64,000 bases of DNA from a candidate division WOR-3 bacterium (GTDB lineage: Bacteria; Hydrothermota; UBA3072), in the NCBI GenBank assembly GCA_039804165.1, contig JBDRZZ010000005.1:35084-99083 (forward strand). The letters run 5' to 3'. The notes under the pieces were generated by a model that was given only the letters and a program-made list of their open reading frames with translations, was not told the DNA's origin and ran no database searches. This document shows, piece after piece, positions 37,383 to 45,300 of the stretch. Position 1 is the stretch's first letter, and each line of letters begins with the position of its first letter. The position numbers and the translations under genes were made by a program.

Positions 37383-38427
37383 TTATAACCTCTCTCAATC
37401 TTTCAATAAAAATTTTATTTTCTTTGGTTTTTCCAATTGTTACCCTCAATGTGTTTTTCAATCTTGGGTTGTCGAAGTATCTTAAAAGGACTCCCTTTTT
37501 ATAAAGTTCTTCAAATAGTTCTTTTCCAGAAAGAAATTTTGTTTTAAAAAGGATAAAATTAGTGTAAGAAGGAATGGGTTCAATTCCTGGAAGATCTTGT
37601 AATTTGGAGAAAATATTCTCTCTTTCTTTTATGATTTTTTTTACAACCTCTTCTTTATATTCCTTATTTTTTAATAAAACCTCTCCCGCCACCTGGCTGA
37701 ATATTCCCAAGGAGAAGGGAAGCTTTGCCTTTTGAATTTGGCTTGCTAAAGTTTCATTACTTAAAAGATAGCCGATTCTAAGGCCTGCCAGTCCAAAAGC
37801 TTTAGATAGAGTTCTAATTATAACGAGATTTTCATATTTATTTAATAGGGGAACTGCGGTTTCCTTTGAGAATTCGAAATAAGCTTCGTCTAAAACTAAA
37901 ACTCCATTTATATTTTTTGCAATTTCTTCTATTTCTGGAAGAAAAATTGTTGTTCCTGTAGGATTGTTTGGGACTGCTAAAACGACCATTTTTGAATTTT
38001 TTCCTTTTTTGATTATTGATCTTATATCAAAACTGAAATCTTCTAAAAGGGGAACCTCTATTATTGTTAGATTCATAATTTTAGCAAGATAAGTGTATAT
38101 TGGAAAACTTGGAGAAACGAAAGTAACTTTATCTTTTTTTTCACAGAATGTTTGGAAGACTGCTTGAATTATTTCATTTGAGGCATTCCCTGCCACTATT
38201 CCATTTTTGGGAAAATTATTATATTTAGCAATTGCTTCAACTAAAGGATTGGCAGTTCGTGGCGGATATCTATTCCAGTTTATTTTAAGCATTCTTTTTA
38301 ATATTTCTTTTTTTAAATTTAAAGGAACATCATAAGGAGACTCATTTTGATTTAGCTTTACTTCATATTTCTCTTGTGGAACTTTGTATTCTTTCAATTC
38401 CTGAATTTCTTTTCTTACATATTTCAT
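37363..38427 (-). CDS. hisC: Histidinol-phosphate aminotransferase
   Basis: 354 residues, class I/II PLP aminotransferase: KLNQNESPYDVPLNLK, NASNEIIQAVF, VLAVPNNPTGT, VLDEAYFEFS, PLP Lys in IIRTLSKAFGLAGLRIGY, and the C-terminal LRVTIGKTKENKIF. First gene of the superoperon, with AAGGTGG ahead of the ATG. No other aromatic aminotransferase is present, so it may also transaminate phenylpyruvate and 4-hydroxyphenylpyruvate, as HisC is known to do in Bacillus. That is inference. Confidence 0.93.
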   Translation of the reverse strand: MKYVRKEIQELKEYKVPQEKYEVKLNQNESPYDVPLNLKKEILKRMLKINWNRYPPRTANPLVEAIAKYNNFPKNGIVAGNASNEIIQAVFQTFCEKKDKVTFVSPSFPIYTYLAKIMNLTIIEVPLLEDFSFDIRSIIKKGKNSKMVVLAVPNNPTGTTIFLPEIEEIAKNINGVLVLDEAYFEFSKETAVPLLNKYENLVIIRTLSKAFGLAGLRIGYLLSNETLASQIQKAKLPFSLGIFSQVAGEVLLKNKEYKEEVVKKIIKERENIFSKLQDLPGIEPIPSYTNFILFKTKFLSGKELFEELYKKGVLLRYFDNPRLKNTLRVTIGKTKENKIFIERLREVINEKNIC

Positions 38428-38548
38428 AAAACCACCTTAACTTTGCATAATGATTTTCTCTAATTTATACAAAACACAATTCTTTTCAAGGGAGTTTCTA
38501 AAAAAAAGAGGTTTATTAAAAATATTTTTTTGAGATTTAAGAATTAAA

Positions 38549-38680
38549 TTAAAGGGAAATTTTTCTTTTAAGTAAAAGAGTAATTTGGAAGTGAAGATAA
38601 AAAAATTCCCTTTTTGGAGGGATGAAAAGAGACCTCCTTTCGAGATTTTTTGATTTTAAAAGGAAGATTGAATTAATCAT
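38549..38680 (-). CDS. Possible leader peptide of the his/aromatic superoperon
   Basis: A 43-codon frame begins 9 nt after the -10 box of the superoperon promoter. It lacks a Shine-Dalgarno but sits where a nearly leaderless start would fall. Codons 26-31 read Phe-Phe-Tyr-Leu-His-Phe, a cluster of operon end products, placed exactly in the arm of a foldable structure. There is no Trp codon. The stop codon lies at the end of the last pairing segment. It could be chance in AT-rich DNA. Confidence 0.3.
   Translation of the reverse strand: MINSIFLLKSKNLERRSLFIPPKREFFYLHFQITLLLKRKISL
38551..38637 (-). promoter_or_regulatory. Candidate attenuator in the superoperon leader
   Basis: Four segments can pair in alternative ways on the transcript: GGAGG (38637-38633) with CCTCC (38620-38616); TCCC (38622-38619) with GGGA (38610-38607) followed by seven T; and AAAGGGAA plus five T (38613-38600) with five A plus TTCCCTTT (38564-38551), with one T/T mismatch. 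The 2:3 and 3:4 pairings exclude each other, as in classic attenuators. The rest of the 386-bp hisC-nagB gap is AT-rich with no other gene seen. Confidence 0.4.
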
Positions 38681-38689
38681 AATAAAATA

Positions 38690-38717
38690 ATTATAAAAAG
38701 AAGTAAAGTTATGTCAA
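38690..38717 (-). promoter_or_regulatory. Consensus sigma-70 promoter of the his/aromatic superoperon
   Basis: On the minus strand TTGACA (38717-38712), 16-bp spacer, TATAAT (38695-38690): both hexamers are exact consensus. Predicted start near 38683, giving a leader of about 255 nt before hisC. A promoter this strong with a long leader suggests control after initiation. Confidence 0.75.
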
Positions 38718-38813
38718 GTGCTAAGAGAAATCTTTGTTTTTAAGGAAATAATCTAAAAAATTCTCTTGACGAAAATTAAAAATATATTAGTGTTATAGAA
38801 AGGAGAGGTTTAT

Positions 38814-39557
38814 ATGCTTAAATTAATAATTACCTCTGATTACGAAGAAATGAGTAAACTTGCCGCAAAATTAATAGCCGAAGAAATAAAGAAAAGAGAG
38901 CAAATTGTGTTAGGGCTCGCCACAGGAAATACGCCGCTTGGAACTTATAAAGAACTTATCAGATTACACAAAGAGGAGGGCCTTGATTTTTCAGATGTGA
39001 TTACCTTTAACTTAGATGAATATCTTGGGCTTTCTCCAACAGATAGAAGAAGTTATAATTTTTATATGTGGGAAAATTTGTTTTATGAAATAAATATAAG
39101 ACGAGAGAATGTTCATATTCCAAGAGGTGACACTTCAAATCCTGAAGAATTTTGTAAGTGGTATGAAGAGGAGATCAAGAGAGTGGGGGGGATTGATTTA
39201 CAACTTCTTGGAATAGGTCGGGATGGTCATATTGGTTTTAATGAGCCAGGTTCGTCTTTTTCTGGGAGAACGCGGGTTAAAAAGCTTGCAGAAGTAACAA
39301 TTAGAGATAATGCGAGATTTTTTGATAATAAGATAGAAGATGTTCCTCATTATGCGATTTCAATGGGGATTGGCACAATTTTGGAAGCTGAAAAGATAAT
39401 TCTTATTGCAAATGGGGAACATAAAGCAGAAATTTGTGCCCGGTTTATAGAAGGTCCTGTTACAAAGCAGGTTCCTGCTTCTTCTTTACAATTGCATTCT
39501 GATGTTACTGTGATTCTTGATAAAGCTGCGGCTTCCCGGCTTGAAAGAACAAGATGA
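38814..39557 (+). CDS. nagB: Glucosamine-6-phosphate deaminase
   Basis: 247 residues: LGLATGNTPLGTYKELI, VITFNLDEYLGLSPTDRRSY, LLGIGRDGHIGFNEPGSSF, HYAISMGIGTIL. Converts GlcN6P to fructose-6-phosphate and ammonia, linking amino sugars to glycolysis. Good Shine-Dalgarno (AAAGGAGAGG) before the ATG. ATGA overlap with the radical SAM gene. No nagA or amino-sugar transporter is in the window. Confidence 0.93.
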   Translation: MLKLIITSDYEEMSKLAAKLIAEEIKKREQIVLGLATGNTPLGTYKELIRLHKEEGLDFSDVITFNLDEYLGLSPTDRRSYNFYMWENLFYEINIRRENVHIPRGDTSNPEEFCKWYEEEIKRVGGIDLQLLGIGRDGHIGFNEPGSSFSGRTRVKKLAEVTIRDNARFFDNKIEDVPHYAISMGIGTILEAEKIILIANGEHKAEICARFIEGPVTKQVPASSLQLHSDVTVILDKAAASRLERTR

Positions 39558-40390
39558 AGGAAAGAAAAGTAAAAATTGCCTGGTATGGGAAACATTTTGG
39601 GGAAGAACCACCTTTAGTGGGAGAGCTTTCTTTTGGGAATGGAAAAAATGGAGCTGGCACAATTTTCTTTTCCGGATGCAATCTTCATTGTGTTTTTTGT
39701 CAGAATTATCAGATTTCTCAAGAAAATCTTGGGAGGGAATATTCCATTTTAGACTTAGCTGAGATTATGCTTGGGCTTGAGAGAGATGGTGCGCTTAATA
39801 TTGATCTTGTTACTCCTACAATTTGGTGGAAAGAGATAAAAGAAGCTATTGTTATTGCTCGGAGAAAAGGGCTTTCTATTCCAATTGTTTGGAATTCGAA
39901 TGCTTATGAAAGTGTAAATATGCTTAGAGAAATGAAAGGTTTTGTTGATATTTATCTACCTGATTTTAAATATATGGATGATAAATTGGCAATGAAATAT
40001 TCAAGAGCTTTTGGTTATTCTAAAATAGCTGAGAAAGCAATTAGGGAAATGTATAATCAGGTCGGTAATTTATATTTGAAGGACCAAATTGCAAAAAGAG
40101 GTTTAATCATTCGGCATTTAATTCTCCCTGGGTATTTAGATAATAGTTTTTGTGTTCTAAAGAAAATTGCAGAGATTGATAAAGAGATTTATGTAAGCTT
40201 AATGACTCAATATTACCCTCTGTATCTTGCAAAAAATTTTCCTGAAATAAATCGTTCTCTTACTGAAGATGAAATTATCTACTCAGAGAATAAGAGACTG
40301 GAACTAGGGCTTTTAAATGGTTGGAACCAAGAAAGAGGTTCTGGAGAGGTATTTTTGCCAGACTTTAGGAAACAAAATCCCTTTTCCTAA
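39554..40390 (+). CDS. Radical SAM protein, PflA-like activase family
   Basis: 278 residues. The 4Fe-4S/SAM motif is in FFSGCNLHCVFCQNYQIS (Cys42, Cys46, Cys49). Other segments: PTIWWKEIKEAIVIARRKG, DIYLPDFKYMDD, LIIRHLILPGYLDNS, SLMTQYYPLYLA. This matches the uncharacterised pyruvate-formate-lyase-activating-enzyme-like family (related to the radical SAM protein often called AmmeMemoRadiSam or PflX-like). Coupled to nagB by an ATGA overlap. No glycyl-radical enzyme is nearby, so the target is unknown. Confidence 0.82.
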   Translation: MKERKVKIAWYGKHFGEEPPLVGELSFGNGKNGAGTIFFSGCNLHCVFCQNYQISQENLGREYSILDLAEIMLGLERDGALNIDLVTPTIWWKEIKEAIVIARRKGLSIPIVWNSNAYESVNMLREMKGFVDIYLPDFKYMDDKLAMKYSRAFGYSKIAEKAIREMYNQVGNLYLKDQIAKRGLIIRHLILPGYLDNSFCVLKKIAEIDKEIYVSLMTQYYPLYLAKNFPEINRSLTEDEIIYSENKRLELGLLNGWNQERGSGEVFLPDFRKQNPFS

Positions 40391-40394
40391 CTTA

Positions 40395-40573
40395 GGGTCA
40401 GGTCTTGATTTTTGAATTTACTCCAAATTTTAATAACTTTAGGGTTTCGATACCAACTTACAAAAATCTTAAGAGGATTCTCTATCAACATAAGTTATAG
40501 AAAGGAAGACAATCCTTCGGCAATCTAAAAATTATCTAGAAATCATAGGAATTCAAAAATCAAGACCTGACCC
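40395..40573. mobile_element. 179-bp mini-element with 24-bp perfect terminal inverted repeats (MITE/REP-like)
   Basis: The left arm 40395-40418 begins GGGTCAGGTCTTGATTTTTG. The right arm 40550-40573 is its exact 24-bp reverse complement and ends CAAGACCTGACCC. The 131-bp interior encodes nothing. It fills the gap between two convergent genes, 4 nt after one stop and 8 nt before the other. I recall GGTCAGGTCTTG-type ends near REP-associated (IS200-like) transposases in other bacteria; that link is unverified. No target duplication is seen. As RNA it could also fold as a terminator on either strand. Confidence 0.65.
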
Positions 40574-40581
40574 CAAAGGTA

Positions 40582-41676
40582 TTAACTTTTGGGGATAAAG
40601 AGGGTGAATTTAGAACCTTTATCCTTTTCGCTTTCTACTTCGATCCAACCACCCATTCCTCTTATTACGCTGTTGACAAAGAAAAGTCCTATTCCTGAGC
40701 CTCCTTCGTCTCCATTTTCTTCTGTTTTTGTTGTAAAGAAAAGTTCAAAGATTTTTTCTTTTACCGCAGGTTCCATACCGCATCCATTATCAGAAACTGA
40801 TATAGCGACATATTCTTTTTCCTTTTCGTCTTTCTCAAGGCGGAAGATATTTCTGACTTCAAAGTGAATTTTACCCTCGTTTGATTCTCCAATTGCATCT
40901 TTTGCGTTCATTAGTAGGTTTATAAGCACTTGATGAAGTTGGTCTGGGTCTCCTATTACTAAGGGTTCTGGATCAAAATAAGAAGCTGTAATTGTTAATT
41001 TTTTGGATAATGCTTGTTGACCTAAATGAACTACTTCTTTTACCACATCAATTACATTAAAGAGTTTCTTCTCTCCTCTAATTTTTCTTGTGTTAGAGAG
41101 AAGAGCTTTTAAGAGATTTTTTATTCTCCTTACCCCATCCGCACCTAATTGGACGTCCTCAAGGACTTCAGGGTCCTTTATGTATTCTAAGGCAGCATTA
41201 ATTCCATATGAAACTTCCATTAATAAATTGTTTGCTTCATGGGCTATTCCCCCAATAAGTTGTCCAATTGTTGCAAGCCTTCTTGAAGAAAGCATCCTTT
41301 TTTGGAGTATTTCTAATTTTGAGACATCTTTTGCCATTGATAAACCCCTAATTTGTGAACTCAAATTAAGGAAAATAGAACTCCATTCGTAAATTCTTTT
41401 ACTTCCAAATTCAGGCTTTATTTCTATATTTTGGATGATTATAAAAGGCTCTTTTTCATCAAAGGCTTCTCCTTCAATATTTCCCTCTTTTTGAGCTTTA
41501 ATTGATTCCTGTAACTCACGCATAAGTGTTGGTTCTAAGATTTCCTTTATTGGTTTTCCAAATTCTTGTTCTGCCCTTCCATTCCAGAAAAGAATTTTGT
41601 AATCTTTGTCCCAAGCGATAAGAGGAACAGGAATAAAATCAAGTAAAAATCCCAATTCTTTTTCTATCTCTATCAT
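40582..41676 (-). CDS. PAS-domain soluble histidine kinase
   Basis: 364 residues, no transmembrane helices. Residues about 5-125 are a PAS domain (FIPVPLIAWDKDYKILFWNGRAEQEFG). The HisKA-like H box is GQLIGGIAHEANNLL with His146. The HATPase has LINLLMNAKDAIGES, SDNGCGMEP and GSGIGLFFVNSVIRGMGG. It senses a cytosolic signal, and no receiver is adjacent. It lies downstream of the Sm-like gene behind a bidirectional hairpin and has no evident Shine-Dalgarno. Confidence 0.87.
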   Translation of the reverse strand: MIEIEKELGFLLDFIPVPLIAWDKDYKILFWNGRAEQEFGKPIKEILEPTLMRELQESIKAQKEGNIEGEAFDEKEPFIIIQNIEIKPEFGSKRIYEWSSIFLNLSSQIRGLSMAKDVSKLEILQKRMLSSRRLATIGQLIGGIAHEANNLLMEVSYGINAALEYIKDPEVLEDVQLGADGVRRIKNLLKALLSNTRKIRGEKKLFNVIDVVKEVVHLGQQALSKKLTITASYFDPEPLVIGDPDQLHQVLINLLMNAKDAIGESNEGKIHFEVRNIFRLEKDEKEKEYVAISVSDNGCGMEPAVKEKIFELFFTTKTEENGDEGGSGIGLFFVNSVIRGMGGWIEVESEKDKGSKFTLFIPKS

Positions 41677-41687
41677 AAAAGGTTTCT

Positions 41688-41739
41688 AAAAATAAAGGGA
41701 AGAGAGTAGGACTTTCTACTCTCTAAACCCTTTATTTTT
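41688..41739 (-). terminator. Long bidirectional terminator hairpin
   Basis: AAAAATAAAGGG (41688-41699) pairs with CCCTTTATTTTT (41728-41739), and inside it AGAGAGTAG (41701-41709) pairs with CTACTCTCT (41716-41724). The loop is 6 nt and there is a small A/AAA bulge. The outer arm supplies a U tract in both directions. It would end the peptide/Sm-like transcript before the histidine kinase gene. Confidence 0.75.
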
Positions 41740-41748
41740 GTTTTATTT

Positions 41749-41946
41749 TTATTCCTCCCAGTCTTTCACTTCAAGATGAGAAATCGCACGATGGGAGACG
41801 AAAACAGATCGGTTGTTCGCCATTGGGGTTTCCACTTTTAGAAATAAACCTCTATCATTTCTTCCAGTTACAGTCCCTTCAAACTTTGATCCATCTATCG
41901 TTATTATCTTTACATGTCTTCTTAACCCCCTTTTCCAGTCCACCAT
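41749..41946 (-). CDS. 65-aa Sm/LSm-like protein (candidate small RNA-binding protein)
   Basis: 65 residues with strong Shine-Dalgarno AAAGGAGGAG ahead of the ATG. The sequence suits a lone Sm-fold five-strand barrel: basic N-terminal helix (WKRGLRRHVK), Sm1-like VKIITIDGSKFEGTVTGRND followed by RGLFLKVE, then Sm2-like SVFVSHRAISHLEVKD. It lacks the Hfq YKHA motif. Sm-like proteins assemble into rings that bind RNA; that role is inferred from pattern only. It is second in a two-gene unit behind a candidate sigma-54 promoter. Confidence 0.7.
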   Translation of the reverse strand: MVDWKRGLRRHVKIITIDGSKFEGTVTGRNDRGLFLKVETPMANNRSVFVSHRAISHLEVKDWEE

Positions 41947-41970
41947 TTCTCCTCCTTTATTTTTTACTTT

Positions 41971-42108
41971 TTAACAATAACCTACAGTTCCATCACCGCT
42001 TAAGACAATCATTCCAATTTCTGGATTACTTAAATTTTCTAATTTTGTTCCCTTTTTCAAAGACCCAACAAAACTTAATAAGATTAATAATACATTTAAA
42101 GTAACCAT
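41971..42108 (-). CDS. 45-aa hydrophobic peptide, sigma-54-promoter proximal
   Basis: A 45-codon frame missed by length filters but with an ideal Shine-Dalgarno (AGGAGG at 42121-42116, 7-nt spacing). Residues 2-15 are hydrophobic (VTLNVLLILLSFVG), then SLKKG, then a polar tail ending SGDGTVGYC with a C-terminal Cys. It may be an anchored or secreted peptide, for example a signal or processed precursor. I do not recognise a family. The stop lies 24 nt before the Sm-like gene. The strength of the ribosome site and the promoter upstream support a real gene. Confidence 0.65.
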   Translation of the reverse strand: MVTLNVLLILLSFVGSLKKGTKLENLSNPEIGMIVLSGDGTVGYC

Positions 42109-42145
42109 ACGTACACCTCCTTTTATTCTTTTGTAATTTTTATAC

Positions 42146-42160
42146 GCAATACTCGTTCCA
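42146..42160 (-). promoter_or_regulatory. Candidate sigma-54 (-24/-12) promoter
   Basis: On the minus strand TGGAACG (42160-42154), 4 nt, TTGC (42149-42146). GG and GC are separated by exactly 10 nt, as required for sigma-54. There is one mismatch to the TGGCACG-N4-TTGC core. Predicted start near 42134, about 26 nt before the peptide ATG. No sigma-70 pair of comparable quality is present. Confidence 0.65.
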
Positions 42161-42213
42161 AAAAGATTAAGTTATTGAAAATCAAATACTTATATTGTTA
42201 AAAAGAGAAAATT

Positions 42214-42234
42214 TGTGACATTTATGTCATAAAA
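42214..42234. promoter_or_regulatory. Promoter-proximal upstream activator site (palindrome)
   Basis: TGTGACATTTATGTCATAAA with a 5-bp palindromic arm pair TGACA-N4-TGTCA (42216-42229). Centre at about -88 from the predicted sigma-54 start. Near-identical to the site at 42279-42299 except for three central bases. Confidence 0.6.
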
Positions 42235-42278
42235 AATTGCTTAATCTTTAGAAAGTATTGAAATTGCTGAATTTTTAT

Positions 42279-42299
42279 TGTGACAAAAATGTCATAAAA
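42279..42299. promoter_or_regulatory. Promoter-distal upstream activator site (palindrome)
   Basis: TGTGACAAAAATGTCATAAA with arms TGACA-N4-TGTCA (42281-42294). Centre at about -153, 65 bp (about six helical turns) from its twin. It lies 22 bp beyond the stop codon of the sigma-54 activator gene. Confidence 0.6.
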
Positions 42300-42320
42300 G
42301 GGACAGAAGAGGCGTAAAAT

Positions 42321-45300
42321 TTACTTTTTTATTTCAAATTCTTTAATTAGTCTATATAGATGTCTTTTTGAAATTTTTAAGTTTTCTGCGGTTTTTTTTA
42401 TATCCCAATTTGTTTCTTCAAGAGCTAAAAGGATTGTTTCTCTTTCCCATTTTTTCTTTATCTCTGGCCATGAGACCTTTTTCTCTTCTATTTTTTCTCT
42501 TTTTACTTCTTCTGGTAGGTCTTCTTCTTTTATATATTCTCCTTTACATTTAATTATAGAAATTTCTACAATATTTCTTAATTCTCTAATATTTCCGGGG
42601 AAGGGATAATTTTTCAAAATCTCAATTGCTTCTTCTGTAAAGCCCTTTATCTTCTTTTCTCTTTTTTCTCTAAATATTTTTAAATAATGTTCAAGTAAAA
42701 TGGGGATATCAATTTTTCTTTCCCTTAGGGGAGGGATTGATATGTTTATTTGGTTTAAACGATAAAGGAGGTCTTCTCTAAATTCTCTTAAGAAAGCCAT
42801 TTGTTCGATATCCTTATTTGTTGCAGAAATAATTCTAACATCGACCTTTCTTATTTCTGTTTCTCCCACCCTTCTAATTTCTCCAAGGTCTGTAACTCGC
42901 AAGAGTCCTGCTTGGATTGAAGGAGGAGCATCTCCAATCTCATCCAAGAAGAGAGTTCCTCCGTTTGCCTCTTCGCACATTCCCTTTTTGTCTTTTATTG
43001 CTCCGGTGAATGAACCCTTTTTGTGACCAAATAATTCACTCTGAAGCAAGGTTTCTGTTAGGGAACTACAATCCACAGTTACAAAGGGCCTATTTTTTCT
43101 TTTGCTTAAAGAGTGGATCGTTCTTGCAATAAGTTCTTTTCCAGTTCCTGTTTCTCCTGTGATTAAAACATTTACATCTGTTGGAGCAATTTCTTCTATT
43201 GTTTTATATATCTTTTGCATTGGTTCTGAAATCCCAATTATTGAATGGAAAGAATGTGGAGGGGAAGTCATTTTTCTTAACCGAGCTAACTCCTCTTTTA
43301 TTTGGTAAAGGAGATCTCCTTTTGCAAAAAGAATGCCGAGAATCCTTCCAATTGACTGTAAGAACTCTTTATCAGAAGGAAGGAAAATGTCTTTTTTTAT
43401 TGTTGAATCAAGATAAAGAACTCCATAAATTTTGTTTTTATAAGTTATTGGAACACATAAAATTGAACGGATTTTATTTCTCTGAATGGAATCCATTTTG
43501 TAAAATCTTTCATCTATTGTTGCATCTCCTGTGATTATGACTTCTCCTTTTATAACTTTTTCAGTTATTGTTTTTGAGATCTTCCTTGCGTCCTGGAGAG
43601 TTATTTCATCTATGTTGTAAGAAGAAACAATAATATTTTTATCATTCTCTTTTAAAATTAGAGCTCCTCTTTCTGCATTTAGAAATTCTGTAATTGTGGA
43701 TAAAGCTTCATCAAACCTTTTTTCCGAGTCAATTGAAGAAAGGAGTTTACTTATTTCGTCATAGGTGTAGATATATCCTTTTCTTAATGAAGTTTTTCTA
43801 GCGCATTCTGCAAGAAGTTTGGTTGTTTCATTTAAGAAAAGTTCTGATTTTAGCTCCTTAAAAACTTCCTCTGCTTTTTTTAATTCTTCAATTGCTTCTT
43901 CTATTCTATTTTTTTGAAGTAAAATGGTTCCTTTTTTCAATTGTGTTTGAGCAATGTGGAAAGGTAGGCTAATCTTAGAGAAAAGCTTAATTGCTTTATC
44001 GCAAAACCTTGGTTCCTCGTTTATAAAACCCCAAGAAGAAAGAAGCTTCCCTTTTTCAAAATTTGATTTTAAGGAAGAGATTTTCTCAAAATAAGGTTTT
44101 AGAGTTTCTACTGCCTCTTCTTTTTTTCCTTCTAAGAATAAAACTTCCGAAAGTTGTCGAGCAATATCTCTTTCATCTCTTGGGTCTCCTTTTGTTCTTT
44201 TTAAAACCTCTCTAAAAATCTTCTCAGCTTCTTTTAGTTCTCCTTTCCATCTAAGAATTGTTCCTTCTAAGTCTCTTAAGTCATATTTTTCTTCTTTTAA
44301 TTCATTTCTTAATCTTTCAACCTCAAGCCAATTTCCTTTATATAGCTCTCCTTCAAGTAATTTTGCCTTTAAGAAAGGTTGAAGCTTTCCATGCCTATTT
44401 TTAAAATCTTCTATTTTCTCTTTTAATTTTTCCCAAAAACCAGTATTAAGATAAAGAATAGATAAACTTGTTAGACAAGGAGATTCAAGTTCTCCAATTT
44501 TTAATTTTTTGAAAATTGAAAGGGCCTCTTCAAGTTGTTTTAAAGCTTCCTTATAGTTATCAAGGCGTAAAAGGGAAATTCCTTTATATGTTATAAATAT
44601 TGCTTCATTTACAAAATCTCGTTCTTTTTTAGATATCTCAAGACATTTCTCAAAATATTCAATTGCCTCTTCATGTTCTTCTTTCTGTTGATTCGCAATC
44701 CCTCCAAGGGTTAAGAAATGTCTTTTTAAGGTAGGGGAGAGGTCTTTTTTTAGTTCCTCTTCAACAATTTTTAATGTTTTCTCAAAATCTCCTTTTGCGC
44801 AGAGAAACCTTCCTTCAACAAATTTTAATTTTGGTGGTAATTCTTTTGCTTCATTTTTGTATTCCAAAATGAGTTTTTCTGCCTCTTCTATTCTTTCCTG
44901 TCTTACAAGAAAATAACCTAACCAATAAATCCCTTCTTCTTTTAATTTTCCCTTTGCAAATTTAATTCCTTCTCTAAAATATTTTTCAGCTTCTTCTTTA
45001 TTCTCAAGCCTATCAAAAATAGCTCCAATTTTTAATAAATAAAAAGGATTCTCTTTTTTCTTTTCTAAAAGTTCTTTGTAAATGGATAGGGCTTCATTTA
45101 TCTTTCCTCCTAATTCAAAAACTCTTCCAAGAACCATCCGAAGAATTGGCTCATCTTTTAAAAGAAGAGCTTCTTGTAAAAATTTTCCAGCTTCCTGATA
45201 ATCTTTCTCTTTTATTTTCTTTTTTGCTATTTTTATTAAAGATTCTCTATATTCTTTTTCTTTACCTAAGTCTTTTTCAAGAAGATGTAAAGACTCAGGA

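Noticed and set aside
38766-38799. TTGACG plus TATATT or TTATAG as the nagB promoter
   Set aside because: Spacers are 11 or about 21 bp, outside the usual range, so no promoter is claimed.
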